Positions 21,734 through 28,855 of a stretch of 29,405 bases of DNA are shown in pieces. The stretch is from NCBI RefSeq assembly GCF_943914615.1, contig NZ_CALUCS010000023.1, positions 1 to 29,405 on the forward strand, in the 5' to 3' direction. The stretch comes from an uncultured Corynebacterium sp. (lineage in GTDB: Bacteria > Actinomycetota > Actinomycetes > Mycobacteriales > Mycobacteriaceae). Numbering within the stretch: position 1 is the stretch's first letter; each line of letters starts with the position of its first letter. Made by a program: the position numbers and the translations under genes. Below the pieces are notes generated by a model, which had not been told where the DNA came from, did not search any database, and saw nothing but the letters and a program-made list of their open reading frames with translations.

Positions 21734-22765
21734 ATGAGTGGTTGCAAGAACGGTTCGACGAGCGATTCTTCTGTGTCTGACTCTTCTGTGCGCGTAGCGT
21801 TCCTAGGCCCCGAAGGGACCTTCACCGAGCAGGCACTGAAGCAGTTTAAGCAGCTCGGCGCGGTGCCGGAGGGAGCAACGAAGAGTCCTGTCACCTCCCC
21901 ACGCGAGGCGCTGGACATGGTGCGCGACGGCGAGGCAGACTTCGCCTGCGTGGCGCTGGAAAGCTCCGTGGATGGGCCGGTCTCGCAGACGGAAGATGCG
22001 CTGACCTATGGCAAGCCGCTGCAGATCTACCGCGAGGTGCTCGTCGCGGTGGAGTTCTCCATCCTGGTACGCCCCGGCACCAAGCTGGAGGACATTAAGA
22101 CGCTGACCACCCACCCGGTAGCCGAGGCACAGGTACGCAACTGGGTGGCGGAGAACCTGCCGGGCGCCTCCTTCGTTCCCGCCTCTAGTAACGGTGCGGC
22201 CGCGGCAGCGGTGAAGGCCGGGCAGGCGGATGCCGCAGCAGCGCCAGCCCGCGCAGGGGAAATCCACCAGTTAGATGCCGTGGCCGAGGGGGTGGCCGAC
22301 GTTGCCGGTGCCCAGACCCGCTTCATCCTGGTCGGCAACCCCGGCAAGCCCACCGAACGCACGGGCAACGACCGCAGCGGCATGGTGCTCTGGCTGCCGA
22401 ACGTGCCCTCCAGCCTGCTGGACGCCATCGCCGAGCTGTCCACCCGTCAGGTGGATATGGCGCGCATTGGCTCCCGCCCCCGCCGTACCGGGGAGAAGGG
22501 TGAGGGCGCAGCCAACGGCAATTACGTCTTCCACATCGGCATTGTTGGCCACATCGAGGATGCCGCCGTAGCCGAAGCCTTGGCGGGCCTGTACCGCCGC
22601 GCGGAGGACGTGCGCTTCCTAGGCAGCTGGCCCTCGGCAGAAGCTCTGCCGGTCGCGGAAGCCGCCACCCATCCGCTGCATCGCCATGCGGGCAGTGCCC
22701 CGCCGAACTACGCTGAGTCCAGTAGATGGATTGAGGAACTCAAGAGCGGCCAGAAGGGTAGCTAG
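21734..22765 (+). CDS. pheA: Prephenate dehydratase
   Basis: A 343-aa enzyme converting prephenate to phenylpyruvate in phenylalanine synthesis. The substrate-binding lobes follow VAFLGPEGTFTEQA (21-34) and ESSVDGPVSQTEDAL (76-90); the catalytic TRF triplet is at 195-197 (AQTRFILVG). A C-terminal ACT domain (about 215-300) should bind phenylalanine, but the usual E-S-R-P motif reads G-S-R-P (246-249), and the G-A-L-V motif is not intact (SGMVLWL). A Ser-rich near-duplicate (DSSVSDSSVR) precedes the first domain and a Gly/Glu insert (GEKGEGAANG) lies inside the ACT domain. The phosphoglycerate mutase gene follows three bases after the stop, a pairing I recall from C. glutamicum. Confidence 0.95.
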   Translation: MSGCKNGSTSDSSVSDSSVRVAFLGPEGTFTEQALKQFKQLGAVPEGATKSPVTSPREALDMVRDGEADFACVALESSVDGPVSQTEDALTYGKPLQIYREVLVAVEFSILVRPGTKLEDIKTLTTHPVAEAQVRNWVAENLPGASFVPASSNGAAAAAVKAGQADAAAAPARAGEIHQLDAVAEGVADVAGAQTRFILVGNPGKPTERTGNDRSGMVLWLPNVPSSLLDAIAELSTRQVDMARIGSRPRRTGEKGEGAANGNYVFHIGIVGHIEDAAVAEALAGLYRRAEDVRFLGSWPSAEALPVAEAATHPLHRHAGSAPPNYAESSRWIEELKSGQKGS

Positions 22766-22768
22766 GCA

Positions 22769-23620
22769 ATGGCACAATCGACACGTCTTTTCCTGGTCAG
22801 GCACGGCCAGACGACCTCTAACGCCATTCACGCTTTGGATACCGCGCTGCCCGGCGCCGACCTCACCGACCTGGGCTGGGAGCAGGCCGCCGAGGCCGGC
22901 CACTGGCTCTCCGAGCGCACCCAGCGCCTGAGGATCGCTTCCTCGTTTGCTGCCCGCGCACAGCAAACTGCCGTGGGTCTGGCCGGTGCGTTCGGTGGGG
23001 AGATCGTTCCTGCGGGCTTCTCCCGCGGGGAGTCCTTAGATGACGCCACCGCCTCCGCCCGCGCGACGGATCACATTCAAGCGGCGCTGCAGCGGCTACC
23101 GCGGGTCTCTGAGATCCCAGCCGGGCAGTACGAGATGAAGAACGACGAGGACGCACACGAGGCCTACCACTCCATCCTGGGCACCTGGATGCTTGGCCGG
23201 GTGGACAAGGCCGTGCCCGGCGGCCTGTCTGGCGCGGAGGTGCTGCGCGAGTACCTGGCCACGCTGCTGGTTGCGCTGGCCGACAACGAGGCGGCGAACC
23301 GGGAGGCAGTGCAGAACGGTGGCGAGCCCACCGATGTTGCGCTGGTCAGCCATGGTGCCGTGATCCGCCTGGTCGCGCGCTTCCTGGGCGGGGTGGATCC
23401 CGAGTGGGCCTTCATGCACTACCTGGCCAACGGCAACGTCATTACCCTGCGTGTGCCAGACAATATTGCCGAGTTGGCTGATGTTGCGGTGGGCCGGCCT
23501 GGGGCGTCACAAAGAAAGACAGAAAAGAATAAGGCGGAGAACAAGGCCGCGCCCTCCGGAGTGCTCGACAGCCTGGAGGGCTCCTTTGAAGTGCTGGGGT
23601 GGGGTGCGGCGACGCTTTAG
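22769..23620 (+). CDS. Histidine phosphatase-superfamily protein (phosphoglycerate mutase-like)
   Basis: A 283-aa protein with the phosphohistidine signature LVRHGQTTSN (His12), an Arg in SSFAARAQQTA, and the second active-site His in VSHGAVIRLVARF. Such enzymes remove or move phosphate on small molecules; the substrate is not predictable, and it is not the glycolytic mutase by neighbourhood alone. An insert of about 50 residues (FSRGESLDD to LGRVDKAV) lies between the motifs. The C-terminus is Lys-rich (QRKTEKNKAENK) with a short ordered end. AGAAGGG (22752-22758) precedes the ATG at 22769. It forms an operon with pheA, and its stop overlaps that of the convergent metallopeptidase gene. Confidence 0.88.
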   Translation: MAQSTRLFLVRHGQTTSNAIHALDTALPGADLTDLGWEQAAEAGHWLSERTQRLRIASSFAARAQQTAVGLAGAFGGEIVPAGFSRGESLDDATASARATDHIQAALQRLPRVSEIPAGQYEMKNDEDAHEAYHSILGTWMLGRVDKAVPGGLSGAEVLREYLATLLVALADNEAANREAVQNGGEPTDVALVSHGAVIRLVARFLGGVDPEWAFMHYLANGNVITLRVPDNIAELADVAVGRPGASQRKTEKNKAENKAAPSGVLDSLEGSFEVLGWGAATL

Positions 23621-23967
23621 CCCCAGCCGAGCTCGTGCAGGCGGTCGTCGTCGATGCCGAAGTGGTGGCCGAGTTCGTGAATGACGGTGATGGCGACCTG
23701 CTCGACTAGCTCTTCCTCGGAGTCGCAGATGTCCTCGAGGGCGTAGCGGTAGATCGTGATCTTGTCGGGCAGGGCGGAGGTGTACTCGGAAGTGCGTTCC
23801 GTCAGTGCGATGCCCTCGTAGAGCCCCAGGATGTCCGGACTTTCGGGATTGTAGTCCTCGGTGACGATGGCGACGTTGCTGACGTTATCCAGCAGCTCGC
23901 GGGGGATGCGCCGAAGGCCGAGGTCAACGAGCTCTTCGAAGCGCTCGGGGGAAACGTCGATGGCCAT
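23617..23967 (-). CDS. Small metallopeptidase family protein (HExxH zincin-like)
   Basis: A 116-aa cytoplasmic protein with VIHELGHHFGIDDDRLHELG at the C-terminus: HELGH supplies two His ligands and the Glu (97-101), and an Asp of the DDD run may be the third ligand. The N-terminal half begins MAIDVSPERFEELVDLGLRRIP, the typical opening of the minimal metallopeptidase family. The substrate is unknown. The start at 23967 gives the family's normal length; the frame extends 51 codons upstream but that part is the 3' end of the previous gene. It lies 13 bases after the septum-formation gene and is probably in one operon with it. Confidence 0.88.
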   Translation of the reverse strand: MAIDVSPERFEELVDLGLRRIPRELLDNVSNVAIVTEDYNPESPDILGLYEGIALTERTSEYTSALPDKITIYRYALEDICDSEEELVEQVAITVIHELGHHFGIDDDRLHELGWG

Positions 23968-23980
23968 GGAAAGCGCCCGC

Positions 23981-25033
23981 CTACGGTGCCGGAGCGGAGC
24001 CGGCGTTCTCGGGGTTCTCAGCCTTCTCGGCATTGCCGGGCCGTGCATCCCGGCGCAGCGGGTTGCGCTTCGGCGGGGTCTTCGGTGGGCGGCCGTCGAT
24101 GGTGAATTCGCTGCGCACATCGCCGGCCAGGGTGGCGAATCCGCCGCCGGGGCGGCCGAACGTCAAAGCGCAGTTCACGGTGCGCGAGCCCGCATCCCAG
24201 GACTGGCGCTGCAGCGTGGTCCAGAACGGCGTGAGCGTGGAGTTGTACAGCGCATCGTCGCCGCCCAGGTAATCCTGCGCGGCCTTGGTGCAGACCTTGT
24301 TCAGGAACTCGTTTTGCTTCTTCGTATCCGGCCATGCGCCGGGGAACTGCTCGCCGAGGTTTACCACGGAGGTCACCTGCCAGGCGTGCGGCTCTTCGCA
24401 CGGAACCTCGTTGGTCAGATCGCCATCGGCGCGGACGCAACGGTCCTTTTCGAAGTAGCGCGACTGGTCCTGCTTAGCGGCGAAGCCGGTGGTCTCGGTG
24501 GTGCGGCCGGTGGCGTCCGGCACCATCACGCCGCACAGCATCGTGCGATCGCCGTCGTTCCACGCGGACTGCGGGGGCAGGATCGGGGAGATGGAGTAGC
24601 GCCCTTCCGGGTCTAGCTTGCCTTCGAGGTACTGCATCGTCGGCCCGGTGCATAGCTCGTTGGTCAATTCTTCTTGACGCTTCAAGTCTGGCTGCTTTGC
24701 GGATGGGCCAAACTCGCTGGTGGGGTACTGGCCGAGGTCTTCACGGGAGCTGACCTCGAAGCGGTGAGGCTGCTCGCAATCCACGGTGGCGAAGCCGGAG
24801 TTCACACCGTCTTTGCCGGGCTTCCAATTCACGCAGTCGCCGTAGTTGGCCTCGGTGAACGTGGTGTTGTTTACGTGCTGCCCCTGCTTTTCATCGGCCG
24901 GTACCAGCGGGGTGCTGCCCTCGGGGGCGACGAAGGCGAACGCTGCTGCGCTTACGCCACCGCACAGGGCGGAGAACAATGCGATGGTGAGGCTACGTGC
25001 TCTGCGGCGGGTTTTCGCTTCGCTGGTGGTCAT
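23981..25033 (-). CDS. Septum formation family protein, two repeated domains
   Basis: A 350-aa membrane-anchored, mostly extracytoplasmic protein. After a basic N-terminus one hydrophobic segment (about 13-35, SLTIALFSALCGGVSAAAFAFVA) serves as signal anchor. Two repeats follow, each with four Cys in similar order: GDCVNW, DCEQPHRFEV, ELCTGP, LCGVMV; then DRCVR, PCEEPHAWQVT, KVCTKA, NCALTFG. This matches the actinobacterial septum-formation family and suggests two disulfides per domain. The C-terminus is Pro/Asn/Ala-rich. The ATG at 25033 gives the usual start; no good ribosome site is seen. The small metallopeptidase gene follows on the same strand. A role in cell division comes from the family name only. 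Confidence 0.82.
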   Translation of the reverse strand: MTTSEAKTRRRARSLTIALFSALCGGVSAAAFAFVAPEGSTPLVPADEKQGQHVNNTTFTEANYGDCVNWKPGKDGVNSGFATVDCEQPHRFEVSSREDLGQYPTSEFGPSAKQPDLKRQEELTNELCTGPTMQYLEGKLDPEGRYSISPILPPQSAWNDGDRTMLCGVMVPDATGRTTETTGFAAKQDQSRYFEKDRCVRADGDLTNEVPCEEPHAWQVTSVVNLGEQFPGAWPDTKKQNEFLNKVCTKAAQDYLGGDDALYNSTLTPFWTTLQRQSWDAGSRTVNCALTFGRPGGGFATLAGDVRSEFTIDGRPPKTPPKRNPLRRDARPGNAEKAENPENAGSAPAP

Positions 25034-25141
25034 GGGCTCGCTCTAAATCTGCTTCGGAATTTTCGGCTGTAATTGGAGGCCAGTCTAGTAGGGGTTGTGC
25101 CATAGGGGGAACTGGGCAGACAACTGCGCGAGCGAACCAGC

Positions 25142-25147
25142 TAAGCT
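25142..25147 (+). promoter_or_regulatory. -10-like hexamer, predicted leaderless start of serS
   Basis: TAAGCT ends exactly seven bases before the ATG at 25155. No ribosome site is present. The same hexamer and spacing occur before the YidC-like gene. Confidence 0.45.
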
Positions 25148-25154
25148 AAGCACC

Positions 25155-26429
25155 ATGATTGATCTGAAGTTTCTGCGCGATAACCCCGATGTAGCCCGTG
25201 AATCCCAGCGCACTCGTGGGGAGGATCCGGCGCTGATCGACCAGCTTCTGGAGGCCGACTCGCAGCGCCGCGAGGCCATCAGTGCCGCCGACACGGCCCG
25301 TGCGGAACAGAAGGCATTCTCCAAGGAGATGGGGCAGAAGATGCGCTCCGCCTCCGACGAGGAGAAGCAGGCTCTGCGCGAGGAGGGCAAGCAGAAGGCA
25401 GAGGAAGTCAAGAAGCTGGAGGAGGCTCAGTCCAGCGCCGAGCAGGCCGTCCACGACCTGCAGATGCAGATCTCCAACATCGTGGAGGAAGGTGCGCCGG
25501 CCGGTGGCGAGGAGGACTTCGTCACCCTCGACGTGGTGGGCGAGCCACCGCAGTTCGACTTCGAGCCGAAGGACCACCTCGAGCTTGGCGAATCCCTGGG
25601 GCTGATCGACATGAAGCGCGGCACGAAGGTTTCCGGCGCCCGCTTCTACTTCCTCACCGGCGACGGTGCGCTGCTGCAGCTGGGCATGCTGCAGTTGGCT
25701 GCCCAGAAGGCAGTGGAGCACGGCTTTAAGCTCATGATTCCGCCGGTGCTGGTGCGCCCCGAGATCATGTCCGGCACCGGCTTCCTGGGTGCCCACGCAG
25801 ATGAGATTTACCACCTGGAAGAAGATGACATGTACCTGGTCGGCACCTCCGAGGTCGCGCTGGCCGGTTACCACTCCGAGGAGATCATCGACCTCTCCAA
25901 CGGTCCGCTGCGCTACGCCGGCTGGTCCTCCTGCTTCCGCCGCGAGGCCGGTTCTTATGGCAAGGACACCCGCGGCATCATCCGCGTCCACCAGTTCGAC
26001 AAGGTGGAGATGTTCGTTTACTGCAAGCCGGAGGAAGCCACCGAGGTCCACCAGGAACTGCTGGCAATGGAGCGCGAAATGCTGGCGGCCATTGAGGTTC
26101 CTTACCGCGTGATCGACGTCGCCGGTGGCGACCTCGGTTCCTCGGCGGCCCGCAAGTTCGACACGGAGGCCTGGGTTCCCACCCAGCAGACGTACCGTGA
26201 GCTGACCAGTACCTCTAACTGCACCACCTTCCAAGGCCGCCGTCTGAAGACCCGCTACCGCGATGCCGACGGCAAGGCGCAGACCGCCGCAACCCTGAAC
26301 GGCACGCTGGCGACAACTCGCTGGTTGGTGGCTATTTTGGAGAACCACCAGCAGGCCGACGGCTCCGTGGTTGTGCCGAAGGCGCTGCGTCCTTTCGTCG
26401 GTAAAGATATTCTGAAGCCCAGCAAATAG
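25155..26429 (+). CDS. serS: Seryl-tRNA synthetase
   Basis: A 424-aa class II aminoacyl-tRNA synthetase that charges tRNA-Ser. The N-terminus MIDLKFLRDNPDVARESQ opens the tRNA-binding coiled-coil arm (about 25-105, Glu/Lys/Ala-rich). Class II motifs follow: motif 2 near CFRREAGSYGKDTRGIIRVHQF with FDKVEMF, and motif 3 NGTLATTRWLVAILENHQ. TSEVALAGYH and STSNCTTFQGRR line the serine site. Length is normal. MIDLKF at 25155 is the family start; 20 further codons upstream are not conserved-looking. It is divergent from the septum gene. A 6-bp hairpin lies 12 bases past the stop. Confidence 0.98.
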   Translation: MIDLKFLRDNPDVARESQRTRGEDPALIDQLLEADSQRREAISAADTARAEQKAFSKEMGQKMRSASDEEKQALREEGKQKAEEVKKLEEAQSSAEQAVHDLQMQISNIVEEGAPAGGEEDFVTLDVVGEPPQFDFEPKDHLELGESLGLIDMKRGTKVSGARFYFLTGDGALLQLGMLQLAAQKAVEHGFKLMIPPVLVRPEIMSGTGFLGAHADEIYHLEEDDMYLVGTSEVALAGYHSEEIIDLSNGPLRYAGWSSCFRREAGSYGKDTRGIIRVHQFDKVEMFVYCKPEEATEVHQELLAMEREMLAAIEVPYRVIDVAGGDLGSSAARKFDTEAWVPTQQTYRELTSTSNCTTFQGRRLKTRYRDADGKAQTAATLNGTLATTRWLVAILENHQQADGSVVVPKALRPFVGKDILKPSK

Positions 26430-26440
26430 CTCAGCGAATC

Positions 26441-26457
26441 CGGCGCCTAAAGCGCCG
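26441..26457. other. Short hairpin after serS
   Basis: CGGCGC (26441-26446) and GCGCCG (26452-26457) form a 6-bp stem with a 5-nt loop. No T run follows, so it is at best a weak terminator between serS and the acyltransferase gene. Confidence 0.4.
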
Positions 26458-26532
26458 ACTCGGCCCAGTGTGCGACCCCGCGCGCTGGTTGAGCCACAGT
26501 TTCCAAGGACCCAGGAGAGGTAACCGCCACCC

Positions 26533-27483
26533 ATGTCGTTGCTCGATAGCTTCAGCTTCCCCGATGGCTACCAGCCCAAGATCACCGGCCACAAGGAAGC
26601 CAAGGAGTTCCCCTATGCCTTTCCGACGATCGGCATCGCCAAGCTGTGGTTCCGCTACATGCAGCACCTAGATTGCGCGGTCTACGGCGCGGAAAACATC
26701 CCCGCAGACGGTCCGGCCATGATCGCCGTTAACCACACTGGCTACTGGGACTTCACCTACGGCGGCGTCCCGGCGCACGTGCGCGGCGGTCGCCTGGTGC
26801 GCTTCATGGCGAAGAAGGAGATCTTCGACGTCAAGGGCGTGGGGGCGCTCATGGGTTCCTATCACCACATCCCGGTCGACCGCGCGGACGGTCAGGCATC
26901 GGTGGACCAGGCCATCAAGCAGCTGAAGGCCGGCGACCTGGTGGGTATCTTCCCGGAGGCCACGATCTCTCGATCCTTCGAGATCAAGGAGTTCCGCCAG
27001 GGCGCCGCACGTATCGCTTACCAGGCTGGCGTGCCCCTGATCCCGCTGACCATTTGGGGTTCCCAGCGCGTGTGGACGAAAGGCCGCAAGCCGATTTGGC
27101 GCCCGAAGGAAACCCAGCTGGTGATCACCGTCGGCAAGCCGGTCGAGGTCACCGAGGATGCGCAGGCCACCACCGAGCGCCTGCGCCAGGCCATGGTTGA
27201 GCAGATGGACCTGACCCGCCAGCGTTGGGAGGAACGCTTCGGCCCCATGCCCAAGGGCGAATTTTGGGTGCCGGCCGCCCTCGGCGGAACCGCGCCAACG
27301 CTGGAGGAAGCCACCGTCCAGGACCGCGCCGATGCCGCAGCCCGTAAGGAAAAGCGCGCCCAGGAGAAGGCCGAAGCCGAGCGCAGCGCCGCCGCCGAGG
27401 CCCGCGAACGCGAGCAGGCCACGGGTATCAACAAGTTCCTGGTGCCGCTGCGCCAGCGCATTAACCGTCTGCGTAAAAAGTAG
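26533..27483 (+). CDS. PlsC-like 1-acyl-glycerol-3-phosphate acyltransferase
   Basis: A 316-aa acyltransferase of phospholipid or glycolipid synthesis. The HX4D motif is NHTGYWD (His68, Asp73); RFMAKKEIF and FPEATISRSFEIK (Glu142) provide the later motifs for binding acyl-acceptor phosphate. No clear transmembrane helix is present, so it is probably a peripheral membrane enzyme. The C-terminal 55 residues are a charged helix (AARKEKRAQEKAEAERSAAA) ending in a basic patch (RQRINRLRKK). The ATG at 26533 follows GGAGAGG by about 12 bases, a long spacing. The HAD gene starts nine bases after its stop and the TIGR02611 gene follows, giving a probable three-gene operon. Confidence 0.92.
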   Translation: MSLLDSFSFPDGYQPKITGHKEAKEFPYAFPTIGIAKLWFRYMQHLDCAVYGAENIPADGPAMIAVNHTGYWDFTYGGVPAHVRGGRLVRFMAKKEIFDVKGVGALMGSYHHIPVDRADGQASVDQAIKQLKAGDLVGIFPEATISRSFEIKEFRQGAARIAYQAGVPLIPLTIWGSQRVWTKGRKPIWRPKETQLVITVGKPVEVTEDAQATTERLRQAMVEQMDLTRQRWEERFGPMPKGEFWVPAALGGTAPTLEEATVQDRADAAARKEKRAQEKAEAERSAAAEAREREQATGINKFLVPLRQRINRLRKK

Positions 27484-27492
27484 GCCCGAGCG

Positions 27493-28311
27493 ATGCAGGA
27501 TTCCCCGTTGCTGGTGGTCAGCGACGTTGACGGCACCCTGCTCAACAGCAGGGAGCGGGTCTCGCAGCGGATGCGCCGCGCGGTGAGTTCGATGCTGCGC
27601 CAAGGCACTGTTTTCACCATCGCCACCGGCCGCCCGCCGCGCTGGCTGATGCCCGTCTTCGAGCAGCTGCCCGTCCGGCCCGTCTGCGCCTGCGCCAACG
27701 GCGCAATTATTTATGACGCCGACCGGGATCAGATCGTGCACGCCGCGACCCTCGAGCCCGACCTCATCCAGGCTCTCATCGCACAACTCAGCGAGTCCGT
27801 CCCCGGAGTCGGCTTCGCCGTCGAGCGCGCGGGAACCAGCGCCTTCGACCGCGCCGACGAGCTATTTTCCGTCTCTCCCGGCTACGACCACGCATGGGAT
27901 TCCACCGAGCATGCCGTCCAGTCCCTCGAAGAGCTCGCCGTCACGCCCGTGGTAAAGCTGCTGGTTCGGGACCCCAATCGAACCTCGGCCGAGCTCTTTG
28001 CCGCGGTGCGCCCTTTTATTGACGCCACCCAGGCGAAAGCCACCTACAGCTATGAAGGGGGCCTGGTGGAGGTCGCGGCGGCGGGGATCTCCAAGCGCTC
28101 CGCGCTGGAATGGATTGCCGCACAGATCGGCGTAGAGGCCGCGCAGACCATCGCCTTTGGGGACATGCCGAATGACACGGAGATGCTCACCTGGGCGGGG
28201 CACGGCGTGGCGATGGGCAATGCCGAGGAATCGCTGAAGGAAATCGCCGACGAAGTCACCCTGACGAATGACGAGGACGGCGTGGCCACCGTCCTCGAAC
28301 GGTGGTTTTAG
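27493..28311 (+). CDS. HAD-superfamily hydrolase, Cof-type (subclass IIB)
   Basis: A 272-aa phosphatase. Motif I is DVDGTLL (Asp11 nucleophile, Asp13 acid/base), motif II IATGRPPR (Thr), motif III Lys in GISKRSALEW, and motif IV GDMPNDTEML. A cap of about 100 residues lies between motifs II and III. The arrangement matches Cof-like sugar or cofactor phosphatases; the substrate is open. It begins nine bases after the acyltransferase gene and ends six bases before the next, with no separate promoter visible, so the three are probably co-transcribed. Confidence 0.92.
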   Translation: MQDSPLLVVSDVDGTLLNSRERVSQRMRRAVSSMLRQGTVFTIATGRPPRWLMPVFEQLPVRPVCACANGAIIYDADRDQIVHAATLEPDLIQALIAQLSESVPGVGFAVERAGTSAFDRADELFSVSPGYDHAWDSTEHAVQSLEELAVTPVVKLLVRDPNRTSAELFAAVRPFIDATQAKATYSYEGGLVEVAAAGISKRSALEWIAAQIGVEAAQTIAFGDMPNDTEMLTWAGHGVAMGNAEESLKEIADEVTLTNDEDGVATVLERWF

Positions 28312-28317
28312 GCGGCC

Positions 28318-28779
28318 ATGTCCAAGCTGAGCGAAAACGTACGACGGAAGGTAGCCCAGCTGCAGGTGCGCCACGAGGGCCTGAAGAAGCGCAGCTATGG
28401 ATTCCTGGTCGGCCCGCTGACGCTGCTCATAGGGTGGCTGCTGGTGCTCGGCGGCATCCTCATTATCCCCACGCCCGGGCCGGGCTGGTTCCTGCTGTTC
28501 TTCGGCATCGGCGTGCTCTCCTTCGAGATGGCCTGGCCCAACCGACTGCTGGATTGGGGACTAAGGAAATACGACAGCTTCGAGGATTATTGGAAGCGGC
28601 AAGGGGTGGCTGCCAAGAGCCTCATCGGCGTGGGCTTCCTGGCGGGCTGCGCCGTGGTCTTCAGCGGCATCTTCTGGGTGATGTGGAACACCGGGATGCT
28701 CGGCTTCGCTGAAGCCTGGCTAGGGGACTGGGTGGAGGAGCTGCCCGACTGGGCCGGGTTTAAAGAACCGCTTGCCTGA
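28318..28779 (+). CDS. TIGR02611/PGPGW-family membrane protein
   Basis: A 153-aa membrane protein with a basic cytoplasmic N-terminus, a helix (about 28-50), the conserved PTPGPGWFLLFFGIGVLSFE block, and a C-terminal helix (about 100-126). The PGPGW block marks the actinobacterial TIGR02611 family, whose function is unknown. The start at 28318 lies six bases after the HAD stop. Its neighbours (acyltransferase upstream, glf downstream) suggest an envelope role, an inference only. 28780-28855 contains no gene and no clear terminator. Confidence 0.85.
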   Translation: MSKLSENVRRKVAQLQVRHEGLKKRSYGFLVGPLTLLIGWLLVLGGILIIPTPGPGWFLLFFGIGVLSFEMAWPNRLLDWGLRKYDSFEDYWKRQGVAAKSLIGVGFLAGCAVVFSGIFWVMWNTGMLGFAEAWLGDWVEELPDWAGFKEPLA

Positions 28780-28842
28780 AATCGCTGCACCGGGCGGCAC
28801 ACCGAGGTGGCGTCATGACCAAAAAACAGTGAGTTAGCGCGG

Positions 28843-28848
28843 TAACCT
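28843..28848 (+). promoter_or_regulatory. -10-like hexamer, predicted leaderless start of glf
   Basis: TAACCT ends exactly seven bases before the ATG at 28856. No ribosome site lies between them. Confidence 0.4.
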
Positions 28849-28855
28849 GGCAGGC

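Noticed and set aside
25146..26534. 462-codon minus-strand ORF opposite serS
   Set aside because: It covers all of serS, which is certain; the antisense translation has no recognisable domain.
26668..27786. 372-codon minus-strand ORF
   Set aside because: Antisense to the acyltransferase and HAD genes; no start signal or motif of its own.
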